From the NCBI RefSeq assembly GCF_902499075.1, contig NZ_CABVPP010000007.1:1-64000 (forward strand): a stretch of 64,000 bases of DNA. Direction: 5' to 3'. This DNA comes from Burkholderia pseudomultivorans (GTDB lineage Bacteria > Pseudomonadota > Gammaproteobacteria > Burkholderiales > Burkholderiaceae). Below the pieces are notes generated by a model, which was not told the origin of the DNA, searched no databases, and saw only the letters and a list, made by a program, of their open reading frames with translations. Below are positions 17,900 through 27,434 of this stretch, one piece after another. The position numbers and the translations under genes are program-made. Position 1 is the first letter of the stretch, and every line of letters starts with the position of its first letter.

Positions 17900-18100
17900 G
17901 GGCGATCGATGGCGGTCCGTAGGGTGACGTCAGTCTGCCCCAGGCACGGTGGCGACTGCGTTACGTCAGGTTACGCCGACTGACGAATCAATGACAGGAA
18001 AATGAATGCGCGTGCAGCCGCATGACGGGAATAAACGATTGGCGGGGTGCGTCCTACGGGGTGTGGCAAGTCGTTTTTCCACTTCCCGAAGGAGCTGATC

Positions 18101-18445
18101 ATGAACACGTCCAGGCTGATCGCCGCGTCGATGGCGGTCGTTTCGTTCGCAGGTTTTGCAACGCATGCGTCGGCGCAGGCACTGACGCGCGCCGAAGTGC
18201 GCCAGGCATTGATCGAGGCCGAGGATCAGGGTTCGCGCTTCGTGACCGATACGTCGTATCCGGCCGTCAGTCCGTTGTTCGAAGGCGCGGCAGCCGAGAC
18301 GCGGCGCGACCAGGCGAACAGCGGTGCCGGCGGCTATGCCGGTAGCGCGTCCGATGCGGGCAAGCCGGCCGTGAAGCCGGCGGTGCCGGCTTCCGGCGCG
18401 TGCGTGGGCCCGGCGAGTTACTGCTCGGTGTATTTCGGCAGTTGA
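18101..18445 (+). CDS. DUF4148 small exported protein
   Basis: A 114-residue protein from ATG 18101, preceded by GAAGGAGCTGATC. Residues 1-25 (MNTSRLIAASMAVVSFAGFA, ending ASAQ) are a signal peptide. LTRAEVRQALIEAEDQG is the DUF4148 core. The rest is low-complexity Gly/Ala/Pro with two cysteines near the end (GACVGPASYCSVYFGS). Such proteins are abundant in Burkholderia and of unknown function. Confidence 0.85.
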   Translation: MNTSRLIAASMAVVSFAGFATHASAQALTRAEVRQALIEAEDQGSRFVTDTSYPAVSPLFEGAAAETRRDQANSGAGGYAGSASDAGKPAVKPAVPASGACVGPASYCSVYFGS

Positions 18446-18553
18446 TGCAGCGGCCCGATCGTTGCGTTTGCATTCATCTCGAAAGCAGGAATCCTGATGA
18501 TCGGGCGATTCGCGCCATGCGCGTCATGCGCAGGATGAACGCGAAAACAGCGT

Positions 18554-19081
18554 TTACCAAGGCATCATCCGCTGCACCACGCCATCGCGCAGCACGAAAC
18601 GATGCAGCAGCGCGGCGCCGACGTGCAGGCCGATGCAGGCCAGCAACACCCATGCGAGGATGCCGTGCACGTCGCCCATGGCGTGACCGAACCCGGAGCC
18701 GGCCGCCGACAGCGCCGGCAACGGAACGATACCGACCAGCGTTACGGCCCACGCGCGCGACGACGCGTTGATCCAGCCGAGCAGCGGCACCGCGATCAGC
18801 AGCACGTAGAGCCCGGCATGCGTGACGCCGGACAGCATACGCATCGCGGGCGACAGGTCGCTGGCGGGCGGCCGGTGCGTCGCGCGCCACAGCACGCGGC
18901 ACGCCATCGCCGCGAGCAGCGCGGTGCCGACGATCAGGTGCGCGGCGATCAGGCCGACCGGCTGCGTGCCGCGATGGATGTCGGGCATCGTCCAGCCGAT
19001 CGCATACTGCGCGACGACGAGCGCCACGATCAGCCAGTGAAGAAGGCGGGCGACTGCGTCGTATCGGGCCGGCGTGGACAT
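18554..19081 (-). CDS. Cytochrome b561
   Basis: A 175-residue di-heme membrane cytochrome of the CybB/YodB type with four hydrophobic helices. Candidate heme ligands are the histidines in LLHWLIV, AAHLIVG, VTHAGLY, and GDVHGIL with GLHVGAAL. Proteins of this class move electrons between quinol and periplasmic partners such as YceI or superoxide. It lies downstream of a histidine kinase gene on the same strand, with a TTAA-type response-regulator box in the 70-base gap, so it is probably controlled by the neighbouring two-component system. Confidence 0.88.
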   Translation of the reverse strand: MSTPARYDAVARLLHWLIVALVVAQYAIGWTMPDIHRGTQPVGLIAAHLIVGTALLAAMACRVLWRATHRPPASDLSPAMRMLSGVTHAGLYVLLIAVPLLGWINASSRAWAVTLVGIVPLPALSAAGSGFGHAMGDVHGILAWVLLACIGLHVGAALLHRFVLRDGVVQRMMPW

Positions 19082-19139
19082 GGCATCTCCAGATAAATGA
19101 ATCGAGGCGTTGGCGTCACGCGGATTCTACGGAGGAATT

Positions 19140-19156
19140 CTTAACGAAAGGTTAAG
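19140..19156 (-). promoter_or_regulatory. PmrA/QseB-type box upstream of cytochrome b561
   Basis: On the minus strand CTTAAC, five bases, GTTAAG: two TTAA cores exactly 11 bases apart, which is the spacing of the YTTAAK-N5-YTTAAK direct repeat bound by PmrA/QseB-like regulators. It overlaps the stop codon of the sensor gene and sits about 60 bases before the cytochrome start. Confidence 0.5.
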
Positions 19157-20558
19157 CAGGCGGCGCCGATGCGACGGTATCCGCCGACGGCAGCGCGATC
19201 GCGATACCGAGGCCCGCGCCGTCGATGCCGCGCCCGAACTGCACGCTGCCGCCGAAGTATTGCGCGATGCGCTTGACGATCGACAGCCCGAGCCCGCTGC
19301 CGGGCGCCTGCGTGCCGCTGCCGCGATAGAAGCGGTCGCCGATCCGCTCGTGCTCGTCGTCGGCGACGCCCGGCCCGTCGTCGCGCACGACGATGCGCTG
19401 GGTCGCGCCGTCGTCGTGCACGCCGATCTCGACGCGGCCGCCGCGACGGCCGTACTTGATCGCGTTGTCGAGCAGATTGTCGAGCAGGATGCCGATCAGG
19501 ATCGGATCGGCCTGGATCGCCCGTGCGGAGAGGTCGCCGGCGACGATGTCGATGGCCTTGTCCGATGCTGGCGCGAGATGGCGCTCGACGGCCGCGTCGA
19601 CGAGTTCGCGGATGCCGACGGCGCGCGTCGGAATGGGTTCGTATTCGTCGAGCCGGGCGAGCAGCAGCAGTTGTTCGGCGAGGCGCGCGCTGCGGTCGAC
19701 GCCTTGCACGACGCGTTGCATCGCGAGCTGCTTGCGCGCCGGATCGTCGGTCGACAGCGCCACCTGCGCCTGCACCTTGATCGCGGCCAGCGGCGTCTTC
19801 AGTTCGTGCGCGGCGTCGGACGTGAACGCGCGCTCGCGCCCGATCGACTGCCGCAGGCGCGCGAGCAGGCGGTCGATCGCGTCGACCAGCGTGCGCACTT
19901 CGTCCGGCACGGTCGCGATGCCGAGCGGCTCGAGCGAGCGCGCGTCGCGCGCGCCGATGACGGCCGACAAGGTTTTCAGCGGCGCGAGGCTGCGCCCGAT
20001 CACGTACCAGAGCAGCAGCGCGAGCACCGGCAGCGCGCCGATCAGCGGCCAGACGATGCCGCGCGCGATGCCGGTCGCCAGATCGCTATGCGTGTTCGCC
20101 GTCTCCATCACGCGGATCGACCGCCCCGACGCGCGGTCGCGCAACGTGTGCATGCGCCACTCGGTGCCGCGGATGACGATCGTTTCCGGTGTGCCGAGCG
20201 TGTCGTGCGCGTCGGGCAGCCCGGCAGCGGCCGGAAGACTCGACGCGATGACGCTGCCCTGTGCGTCGCGCACTTCGAACAGCACGTCGCGCGGCTGTCG
20301 ATCGCTGTCGTTTTCAGGGTCGGAGCTGCGGCCGGGCAGTTCGACGCGCGAATCGGGCGGGGAGCGGGCGAGCCGGTCGAGGTCGCCCGGCGACAGGACC
20401 GCGAGCAGCGACGCATATTCGACGAGGCGCGCATCGTCCCATTCGCCGATCTCGCGCGTCGCGTGCCGGAAGCTGCCGAATACCGCGGCGATCCACACGA
20501 CGGTCACGCAGCCGACCGCCATCAACGATACGCGGCGTCGAATCGAGCGCGACATCAT
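19152..20558 (-). CDS. Sensor histidine kinase (QseC/PmrB-like)
   Basis: A 468-residue sensor started at ATG 20558, overlapping the response-regulator stop (CCATGATG). Two membrane helices (about residues 10-29 and 168-187) bracket a periplasmic domain of some 140 residues. A HAMP-like linker follows, then the HisKA box with phospho-accepting H251 (SDAAHELKTPL). The ATPase domain shows the N box NLLDNAIKYG, DDGPGV and GSGLGLSIVKR. The periplasmic domain is larger than in PmrB and matches QseC/TctE-type sensors; the signal is unknown. Confidence 0.9.
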   Translation of the reverse strand: MMSRSIRRRVSLMAVGCVTVVWIAAVFGSFRHATREIGEWDDARLVEYASLLAVLSPGDLDRLARSPPDSRVELPGRSSDPENDSDRQPRDVLFEVRDAQGSVIASSLPAAAGLPDAHDTLGTPETIVIRGTEWRMHTLRDRASGRSIRVMETANTHSDLATGIARGIVWPLIGALPVLALLLWYVIGRSLAPLKTLSAVIGARDARSLEPLGIATVPDEVRTLVDAIDRLLARLRQSIGRERAFTSDAAHELKTPLAAIKVQAQVALSTDDPARKQLAMQRVVQGVDRSARLAEQLLLLARLDEYEPIPTRAVGIRELVDAAVERHLAPASDKAIDIVAGDLSARAIQADPILIGILLDNLLDNAIKYGRRGGRVEIGVHDDGATQRIVVRDDGPGVADDEHERIGDRFYRGSGTQAPGSGLGLSIVKRIAQYFGGSVQFGRGIDGAGLGIAIALPSADTVASAPPA

Positions 20559-21214
20559 GGCTTGTCGACGACGTAGCCGATGCCCCGCACGGTGCGGATC
20601 AGGTCCGCGCCGAGCTTCTTGCGCAGGTTCGAGATATGGACCTCGATCGCGTTGCTTTCGAGGCCTTCCTGCCAGCCGTACAGGCCGTCCTCGAGGCGGG
20701 CGCGCGACTGCGGAATGCCCTGGTGGCTGACGAGCTGTACCAGGATCGCCCATTCGCGCGCGGTGAGCGCGATGCGCGATGCGTCGCGCGTCACGGTATG
20801 GGTGGTCAGGTCGATCGTGATGTCGCGCCACACGATCTCGTCGCCGGCGCGGCCCTGCGAGCGCCGCACGAGTGCGCGGCAGCGTGCGAGCACCTCGGAC
20901 AGCTCGAACGGTTTCGCGAGATAGTCGTCCGCGCCGTCGTCGAGGCCGCTGACGCGATCGGCCACGTTGCCGCGCGCGGTCAGCACCAGCACCGGCACCG
21001 TATCGCCCGCATCGCGCAACGCCCGCAGCAGTTGCGTGCCGGACTTCCCCGGCAGGCCGAGATCGAGCACGACGAGCGCGAAGCGCGTGGTCGCGAGCGC
21101 CGCGGCGGCCGCGTTGCCGTCGCGCAGCCAGTCGACGTGATAGCCGGCCTGGCTCAGGCTGACTTCGAGGCCGCTGCCGATCAGATCGTCGTCTTCAACA
21201 AGGAGGAGTCGCAT
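20555..21214 (-). CDS. OmpR-family response regulator (QseB/PmrA-like)
   Basis: A 219-residue regulator from ATG 21214 (an upstream GTG at 21232 adds six residues and is less likely). The receiver domain has acidic residues E7/D8/D9, phospho-acceptor D51 (VVLDLGLPG), T79/A80 and K101 (LAKPFEL). The winged-helix output domain ends ISNLRKKLGADLIRTVRGIG. It is the first gene of a two-gene unit with the kinase. A CTTAAG element at 21321-21326 upstream suggests autoregulation. Confidence 0.92.
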   Translation of the reverse strand: MRLLLVEDDDLIGSGLEVSLSQAGYHVDWLRDGNAAAAALATTRFALVVLDLGLPGKSGTQLLRALRDAGDTVPVLVLTARGNVADRVSGLDDGADDYLAKPFELSEVLARCRALVRRSQGRAGDEIVWRDITIDLTTHTVTRDASRIALTAREWAILVQLVSHQGIPQSRARLEDGLYGWQEGLESNAIEVHISNLRKKLGADLIRTVRGIGYVVDKP

Positions 21215-21309
21215 GGTCGATTCGCAATGCACGCGCAGCGATTGTACGAGGCCGACTGCGCGCGCCGTGCAACGGATTGTAATCGACGGGGTGTCGAATG
21301 CCGGACGAT

Positions 21310-21326
21310 TCTGAAGAACGCTTAAG
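21310..21326 (-). promoter_or_regulatory. Partial PmrA/QseB-type box upstream of response regulator
   Basis: Minus strand CTTAAG, five bases, TTCAGA: one perfect and one poor half-site at the 11-base spacing, about 95 bases before the regulator start. It resembles the better box at 19140-19156 and may serve autoregulation. Confidence 0.3.
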
Positions 21327-21498
21327 GTTTGCCGCCGGCATTCCCGCTACTATCGGCCACAGCATTTCTCCGGTCGATCTCCGATTCCCCTGATCCCGAC
21401 TCCGGTCCGGTGCTTCTGCCACGGCGCGGAACGCGCTCGTTCGCGCCGCCCCGACCTTTCGGGTCGATGACAGTCGTTCTACGGGAGATTCACTCACG

Positions 21499-21849
21499 AT
21501 GGCACCCTCGACGATCCAGCGATGGCGCGCCCACCTGCTGATCGCCGCGCTGGCCGGCATGTTCATCCAGTGCTTCGTGCTGGTTCTGCTGCTTGTGTTG
21601 CGCGTCCCCGCCGTTTTCTTCACCACGACGACGTTTCGCGGCTGGACCGTCGTGGCCGTCGCGACGGCCATCGTGGCGGCCCGCAGGCTTGCCGACGCGG
21701 CGTTCAGGGCCGCGATCGTGTGCGGACACGTGCGCGCGGCCGGAATCGACCGCAGCAAGGTAGTCGTGTCATCTGATTGCGCGTACCGTCTGCTGGTCGT
21801 CCTTTACATCCGGCTCAACGGAAACCGGTTCGGCCACCTGCTCGGGTGA
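21499..21849 (+). CDS. Small membrane protein of unknown function
   Basis: A 116-residue protein with two hydrophobic segments (about residues 12-35, LLIAALAGMFIQCFVLVLLL, and 48-62) and a basic C-terminal half. GGGAGA precedes the ATG by about 12 bases. It is 51 bases upstream of hpnI on the same strand and may share its transcript. I do not recognise a family; function unknown. Confidence 0.5.
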   Translation: MAPSTIQRWRAHLLIAALAGMFIQCFVLVLLLVLRVPAVFFTTTTFRGWTVVAVATAIVAARRLADAAFRAAIVCGHVRAAGIDRSKVVVSSDCAYRLLVVLYIRLNGNRFGHLLG

Positions 21850-21900
21850 GCCCGCCTGCGCGCGGGCGTTGCTGCCGGATGGGCCACCACGGGGGGAAGC

Positions 21901-23070
21901 ATGGTTTTGCTGCATGAGCTGCACGCGCTTGGCGGCGCGATGTCGATGGTCTGCGGGTTGGCCGTGCTGCTGGGCATCGCGTATACGGTGACGGCCAGCG
22001 TACTGGTCGGCAGGTTCTTCGCGCGGCCGTCGCCGTCGCCGCACGACTATCCGGGCGTCACCGTCGCGAAGCCGCTGCACGGCGACGAGTGGCATCTCGT
22101 ACAGCATCTTGAAAGCTTCTTCGTACAGGATTATCCGGGGCCGGTACAGCACCTGTTCGGCGTGCACGATGCGGGCGACGCCGCGCTCGCGGCCGTCGAC
22201 GCGCTGCGCGTGCGCTATCCGGACGCGAACATCAAGGTCGTCGCCGATGCGCGGCTGTACGGGCCGAATCGCAAGATCGCCAATCTCGTCAACATGCTCG
22301 AACACGCGGAGCACGCGGTGCTCTGCCTGGCCGACAGCGACGTGCTCGTCGAGCGCGACTATCTGCGCGCGGTCGTCGGCGCGCTACAGCAGCCCGATGT
22401 CGGCATCGTGACGAGCGTGTATCGCGGGGTGCCGTCGCCGGGTGTCTGGCCTGCGTTCGCCGCCGCGATGACCAACTTCCATTTCCTGCCGGGCGTGATT
22501 ACCGGGCTGTTCATCGGGCGTGCGCGGCCGTGCTTCGGGCAGACGATCGCGATCACGCGCGCGACGCTCGAACGCATCGGCGGGCTCGCCCGTTTCGCGC
22601 ATCACCTGGCCGAGGACCACGCGCTCGGCGAAGCGGTGCGGCAGGTCGGCGCCCGCGTCGTGATCCCGCCGTTCGTCGTCGGGCACGCGTGCGTCGAACG
22701 GACCTTCGCGACGCTGTACGCGCATGAATTGCGCTGGAGCTGCACGATCCGCGCGGCGGACCGGCTCGGCCATGCCGGCTCGGTGCTGATGCATCCGCTT
22801 CCGCTCGCGCTGCTGACCGCGCTGCTGTCGGGCGGGACGAGCGCCGCGTGGGGGCTGACCGTCGCGGCGCTCGCGGCGCGCGCGCTGCTGGTGCTGAGAA
22901 CGAGCCGCGCGACCGGTGCCGGCACGCGCGGCGCCGTGTGGCTGCCGCTGGTGGATGTCGTGCAGTTCGCGGTATTCGTGTCGAGCTTCTTCTCGTCGCA
23001 TGTCGTGTGGCGCGGCAAGCGCTTTCGCGTCGACCGTCAGGGCCGGCTGTCGCCGGCGGGCGAGGCGTGA
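21901..23070 (+). CDS. hpnI: Hopanoid glycosyltransferase HpnI
   Basis: A 389-residue GT2/GT21-type membrane glycosyltransferase. An N-terminal helix (about 13-38) precedes a catalytic domain with VVADARLYGPNRK, the DSD sugar-nucleotide site (CLADSDVLVE), the AEDHALGE catalytic Asp, and HELRWSCTIR, the ceramide-glucosyltransferase-like xxRW motif. Two or three helices close the protein. HpnI adds N-acetylglucosamine to bacteriohopanetetrol. Its stop overlaps the hpnL start (TGATG). Confidence 0.82.
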   Translation: MVLLHELHALGGAMSMVCGLAVLLGIAYTVTASVLVGRFFARPSPSPHDYPGVTVAKPLHGDEWHLVQHLESFFVQDYPGPVQHLFGVHDAGDAALAAVDALRVRYPDANIKVVADARLYGPNRKIANLVNMLEHAEHAVLCLADSDVLVERDYLRAVVGALQQPDVGIVTSVYRGVPSPGVWPAFAAAMTNFHFLPGVITGLFIGRARPCFGQTIAITRATLERIGGLARFAHHLAEDHALGEAVRQVGARVVIPPFVVGHACVERTFATLYAHELRWSCTIRAADRLGHAGSVLMHPLPLALLTALLSGGTSAAWGLTVAALAARALLVLRTSRATGAGTRGAVWLPLVDVVQFAVFVSSFFSSHVVWRGKRFRVDRQGRLSPAGEA

Positions 23071-24110
23071 TGCGCGATGCGTATTCCGGCGACGCCGGCG
23101 GCAACTGGCTGTCCGTGCGCCGCGAGGCGCGGCTGCGGCATGCGGGGCGCGCGGCCGCACTCGGCGGGCTGGTGATCGCCGTCTGGCTGATCTGGCGCGA
23201 GCATCCGCTGGAGATCCTGCGTCGGCTGCAGACGGCCGGCGCCGGGTTGCTGCTCGCCGCGCTGGTGCATGTGCTGCCGATGCTCGCGAATGCGTGGGAC
23301 TGGCGGATGCTGATCCGCGGCGCGCGCCGGCCGTCGTTCGCGACGATGCTCGAGCTCGTGTGGATCCGCGAATCGATCAACGGCTTGCTGCCGGTCGCGC
23401 GGATCGGCGGCGAGATCGTGTCGTTCAGCCTGCTCCGGCGCGCGGGCGTGCGGCCGGCGACCGCCGTGGCCAGCCTCGTCGCCGACATGCAGCTCACGCT
23501 GGTCAGCCAGGTCGTGTTCGCGCTGGCCGCGATCGGCTACGTGCTCGAGCATGTGTCGTCCGATACCGCGCGCGTCGCGGCGCAGCTCGCGCTCGGGATG
23601 GCCGCGATGATGCCGATCCTGCTGCTGTTCGTGCTGGTGCAGCATGCGCGGCCGTTCGAACGCGCGATGCGCGCGATCAATCGCGTGACGAGCGGCAAGG
23701 TGGTCGCGCTCGTCGGCGAATCGGCGCGGACCGACCAGTCGCTGCGGCTGATCTGGCGAAAGACCGGCATCGTGGTGCGCTACGTCGCGATCTGGCAGAC
23801 GCTGCAGTTCGCCGGCCATGCGCTCGAACTGTGGATCGCGCTGCACTTTCTCGGCGCGGACGCGACGTTTGCGCAGGCGCTGGTGATCGAGGCGCTGATC
23901 CAGATGCTGAGCAGCATCGCGTTCGCGATGCCGGGCGGGCTCGGCGTGCAGGAGGGCGGGTTCGTGCTGATCGGCGGGCTGCTCGGCTTCGATGCGCCGA
24001 CCTGCCTGGCGCTGGCCGGCGCGCGGCGCGTGCGCGACCTGCTGTTCTACGTCCCCGGCTTGTTCGCGTGGCAGTTCGCAGTGCGACGCCGGTCGGCGTC
24101 GCCGCGATGA
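23070..24110 (+). CDS. hpnL: HpnL-like membrane protein
   Basis: A 346-residue integral membrane protein starting at ATG 23070, one base inside the hpnI stop. It has the lysylphosphatidylglycerol-synthase/flippase-like transmembrane fold with about eight helices, the ESINGLLPVARIGGEIVSF motif and MPGGLGVQEGGFVLIGGLLG near the C-terminus. TIGR-type HpnL proteins accompany hopanoid modification genes and are thought to move or assemble lipids, without proven activity. A longer frame upstream is a shadow of hpnI. Confidence 0.82.
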   Translation: MRDAYSGDAGGNWLSVRREARLRHAGRAAALGGLVIAVWLIWREHPLEILRRLQTAGAGLLLAALVHVLPMLANAWDWRMLIRGARRPSFATMLELVWIRESINGLLPVARIGGEIVSFSLLRRAGVRPATAVASLVADMQLTLVSQVVFALAAIGYVLEHVSSDTARVAAQLALGMAAMMPILLLFVLVQHARPFERAMRAINRVTSGKVVALVGESARTDQSLRLIWRKTGIVVRYVAIWQTLQFAGHALELWIALHFLGADATFAQALVIEALIQMLSSIAFAMPGGLGVQEGGFVLIGGLLGFDAPTCLALAGARRVRDLLFYVPGLFAWQFAVRRRSASPR

Positions 24111-24152
24111 AGGGCGGCGCACCGCCGCATGCCGCGACGGTGCGCCGATGCA

Positions 24153-25124
24153 TCAGCGCCGTTCGTCTTCGATATGGCTGCGGATCACATCCGCGAACGA
24201 CGTGTCGCCCTTGAGGCCGAGCGCTTCGGCGCGCGTCGTGTCCCAGCGGCCGGGCCAGCTGCCGACGATCTTCTCGACGCGTTCGTCCGGCACATGGCGA
24301 ATCCGCTTCGCGACTTCGTCGCCCGCCACTTCGCGCAGCGCGGCGATCATCTCGTCGACCGAGACCGACAGGCCGGGCAGGTTGATCGCGCGCTTGTTGC
24401 CGAGCTGCGCGCCGTCGAGTTCGCAGCCCGCGACGAGCGCATCGATCGCGCCGCGCGGCGACAGCAGCCACAGCCGCGTCGAGCCCGGCACCGGGCACAC
24501 GCTTTCCTCGCCGTTCAGCGGTTCGCGGATGATGCCGCTCGCGAACGACGACGCGGCCGCGTTCGGCCGGCCGGGCCGCACGCTGATGGTCGGCAGGCGC
24601 AGCACGCGGCCGTCGACGAAGCCGCGTCGCGCGTAGTCGCACAGCAGCAGCTCGGCGATCGCCTTCTCGGCGCCGTACGACGATTGCGGATTCAGCGCGG
24701 TGTCGTCCTGCACGACCTCGGGCAGCGTGCCGCCGTAGACGGCGACCGAGCTCGTGAACACGACGCGCGGCTGGTGGCCGCGTGCGCGGCACACTTCGAG
24801 CAGCGCGCGCGACGCGTCGAGATTGATCCGCATGCCGAGATCGAAGTCGGCTTCCGCCTGTCCGCTGACGATCGCCGCGAGGTGGAAGATCGCGCCCGTC
24901 TGCGTGTCGATCGCGCTTTCCAGCACCGCGCGGTCGGCGATGTCGCCGACGATCGACGTCACGCGCGCGTCGCCGAAATCGCTGCCCTTGACGACGTCGA
25001 GCAGGACCAGCTCGTCGATCTTCTCGGGCCGGCCGCCGGGGCCGGTCAGTTCGCCGCGTTCGAGCAGCTTGCGCGCGAGGCGCTGGCCGAGAAAGCCGGC
25101 GCCGCCGGTGATCAGTACCTTCAT
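24153..25124 (-). CDS. denD: D-erythronate dehydrogenase
   Basis: A 323-residue NAD-dependent short-chain dehydrogenase of the epimerase/dehydratase type. GGAGFLG (7-13) binds NAD; the catalytic Y150-x3-K154 (SSYGAEKAIAE) follows SSVAVYGG. Gene context with ltnD, otnK, otnC and otnI identifies it as DenD, which oxidises D-erythronate to 2-oxo-tetronate. Last gene of a seven-gene minus-strand unit, 28 bases after otnI. An UDP-sugar epimerase is the sequence-only alternative. Confidence 0.88.
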   Translation of the reverse strand: MKVLITGGAGFLGQRLARKLLERGELTGPGGRPEKIDELVLLDVVKGSDFGDARVTSIVGDIADRAVLESAIDTQTGAIFHLAAIVSGQAEADFDLGMRINLDASRALLEVCRARGHQPRVVFTSSVAVYGGTLPEVVQDDTALNPQSSYGAEKAIAELLLCDYARRGFVDGRVLRLPTISVRPGRPNAAASSFASGIIREPLNGEESVCPVPGSTRLWLLSPRGAIDALVAGCELDGAQLGNKRAINLPGLSVSVDEMIAALREVAGDEVAKRIRHVPDERVEKIVGSWPGRWDTTRAEALGLKGDTSFADVIRSHIEDERR

Positions 25125-25152
25125 GGTGTGAATCCTCTTCGGAATGCTTGAA

Positions 25153-25929
25153 TTACAGGTAGGCGCGCAGCCAGCCGAGTCCTTCCGACGTGCCGGCCTT
25201 CGGGCGATATTCGCAGCCGATCCAGCCGTCGTAGCCGAGCGCGTCGATCAGCTCGAACAGATACGGGTAGTTGAGTTCGCCGAGATCCGGCTCGTGACGC
25301 TCGGGCACGCCCGCGATCTGGATATGTCCGATGCCGGCGAAGTCGCGCTTGAGCTTCATCGCGAGATCGCCTTCGACGATCTGGCAGTGGTAGCAGTCGA
25401 ACTGCACCTTCACGTTCGGCGCGCCGATGTCCGCGCAGAGCGCATGCGCGTCGTCCTGCCGGCTCACGAAATAGCCGGGCATGTCGCGCTGGTTGATCGG
25501 CTCGATCAGCACCGTGATGCCGTGCGCGGCGGCGGCCTGTGCCGCGTGGCGCAGGTTCGCGACATAGGTGTCGCGATGGCGCGCACGGTCGGCGCCCGGC
25601 GCGACCAGGCCGGCCATCACGTGCAGCTTCTTGTTGCCGAGCACGCGCGCATAGTCGAGCGCCTGGTCGATGCCGCGCCGGAACTCGTCCTCGCGGCCCG
25701 GCAGCGACGCGATGCCGCGTTCGCCGGCAGCCCAGTCGCCGGGCGGCGCGTTGAACAGCGCCTGTTCGAGGCCGTGCGCGTCGAGGCGCGCGCGGATGTC
25801 GTCGGCGGAGAAGTCGTACGGGAACAGGTACTCGACGGCCTTGAAGCCGTCGTGGGCGGCAGCGGCGAAGCGTTCGAGGAACGCATGCTCGTTGTACATC
25901 ATCGAGAGGTTGGCGGCGAAGCGTGGCAT
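25153..25929 (-). CDS. otnI: 2-oxo-tetronate isomerase (Hyi family)
   Basis: A 258-residue TIM-barrel isomerase of the hydroxypyruvate isomerase family. Metal/catalytic residues are in [41 protein letters not shown] and GWIGCEYRP. In tetronate pathways OtnI interconverts 2-oxo- and 3-oxo-tetronate so that the DenD product can enter the kinase step. Hydroxypyruvate isomerase activity is the older annotation for the family. Confidence 0.88.
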   Translation of the reverse strand: MPRFAANLSMMYNEHAFLERFAAAAHDGFKAVEYLFPYDFSADDIRARLDAHGLEQALFNAPPGDWAAGERGIASLPGREDEFRRGIDQALDYARVLGNKKLHVMAGLVAPGADRARHRDTYVANLRHAAQAAAAHGITVLIEPINQRDMPGYFVSRQDDAHALCADIGAPNVKVQFDCYHCQIVEGDLAMKLKRDFAGIGHIQIAGVPERHEPDLGELNYPYLFELIDALGYDGWIGCEYRPKAGTSEGLGWLRAYL

Positions 25930-25987
25930 GGCGACGGGTCCAGTGAATGAATGGGGCGGGGCGCAGCGCGCCCCGCGTCGAACGGGC

Positions 25988-27313
25988 TCAGCGGTTCACG
26001 AGTTTCGCGGGCGTGAGCCACACGGCGATCGCGCCGATCACGAGCATCGCGGCCAGCACGTACATGCCGGACGACGTGCTGTGCGTGAGGTCCTTCAGGT
26101 AGCCGATCACGTACGGGCTCGCGAAGCCGGCGAGATTGCCGACCGAGTTGATGATCGCGATCCCGGCCGCGGCGGCGCTGCCCGCGAGGAACGCGGTCGG
26201 CAGCGACCAGAACAGCGGCGCGCAGGTCAGCACGCCGCCCGCCGCGAGCGACAGGAACACGATCGACACGACCGTATTGTGCGAATACGACGCGGCGACT
26301 GCAAACCCGACCGCGCCCATCAGCGCGGGCACGATCAGGTGCCAGCGGCGTTCGCGGCGCTTGTCCGCGCTGTGGCCGAACAGGTTCATCACGACGATCG
26401 CGACGACGAACGGAATCGCGGACAGCAGCCCGATCTGGAACGTATCGGTGATGCCGGTCGACTTCACGAGCGTCGGCATCCAGAACGTGAGGCCGTACTG
26501 GCCCGTGACGAACGCGAAGTAGATCAGCGACATCCACCACATGCGCGGGTCCGAGAACACGGCCTTCAGCGAATGGCCGTGCTTCTGCTGTTCCTGCGGC
26601 TGCGCGGCGATCTCGTCTTCGAGCAGCTGCTTTTCGCGCTCGTTCAGCCACTTCGCGCTGCGAATGTTGTTGTCGAGATAGAGGATCGTCGCGATGCCGA
26701 CCAGCACGGCCGGCACGGCCTCGATCATGAACATCCATTGCCAGCCATGGAAGCCGGAGCCGCCGTGGAATTTCTCCATGATCCAGCCGGACAGCGGATT
26801 GCCGAAGATCCCCGACACCGGAATCGCCGACATGAACACCGCGATGATCTTCGCGCGGCGGTGCGACGGGAACCAGTACGTCAGGTACAGGATCACGCCC
26901 GGATAGAAGCCCGCTTCCGCGAGGCCGAGCAGGAAGCGCAGCACGTAGAACTGGGTCGGCGTCTTCACGAATGCGAACAGCGCGGACAGCAGCCCCCACG
27001 TGATCATGATCCGCGCGATCCAGATGCGCGCGCCGATCCGATGCATCAGCATGTTGCTCGGCAGTTCGAACAGGAAGTAGCCGAGGAAGAAGATGCCCGC
27101 GCCGAGCCCGAACACGGTTTCGCTGAATGCGAGATCCTGCGACATCTGCAGCTTCGCGAAGCCGACGTTCACGCGGTCGAGATACGCGACCACGTAGCAG
27201 AGCATCAGGAACGGCACGATGCGCCAGAACACTTTCTTGTAGGTGAGGTCAAGCTCGGCCGCGCTGGCGGCCGCGGCGGGCGTACGGCCTGCGGCCGCGT
27301 CGAGAGCAGTCAT
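25988..27313 (-). CDS. MFS transporter, anion:cation symporter family
   Basis: A 441-residue major facilitator from ATG 27313 (GGAG six bases before). It shows twelve hydrophobic helices, the N-terminal [18 protein letters not shown] typical of the anion:cation symporter (ACS) group, and a cytoplasmic loop around [10 protein letters not shown]. Its place inside the tetronate operon makes L-threonate/D-erythronate the likely substrate. The N-terminal extension of the longer frame has no ribosome site. Confidence 0.88.
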   Translation of the reverse strand: MTALDAAAGRTPAAAASAAELDLTYKKVFWRIVPFLMLCYVVAYLDRVNVGFAKLQMSQDLAFSETVFGLGAGIFFLGYFLFELPSNMLMHRIGARIWIARIMITWGLLSALFAFVKTPTQFYVLRFLLGLAEAGFYPGVILYLTYWFPSHRRAKIIAVFMSAIPVSGIFGNPLSGWIMEKFHGGSGFHGWQWMFMIEAVPAVLVGIATILYLDNNIRSAKWLNEREKQLLEDEIAAQPQEQQKHGHSLKAVFSDPRMWWMSLIYFAFVTGQYGLTFWMPTLVKSTGITDTFQIGLLSAIPFVVAIVVMNLFGHSADKRRERRWHLIVPALMGAVGFAVAASYSHNTVVSIVFLSLAAGGVLTCAPLFWSLPTAFLAGSAAAAGIAIINSVGNLAGFASPYVIGYLKDLTHSTSSGMYVLAAMLVIGAIAVWLTPAKLVNR

Positions 27314-27434
27314 CGTCGTCTCCAAAGGTGGCGAGTGCCGGCGGCGCGCACGCTGCCGGTCGTAGGTGTGTGTGCTGACGGAAAGGCCCGCGCACACGGC
27401 GGGCATGGGATTCGGGCGGCGGCGGTGCGCCGGG

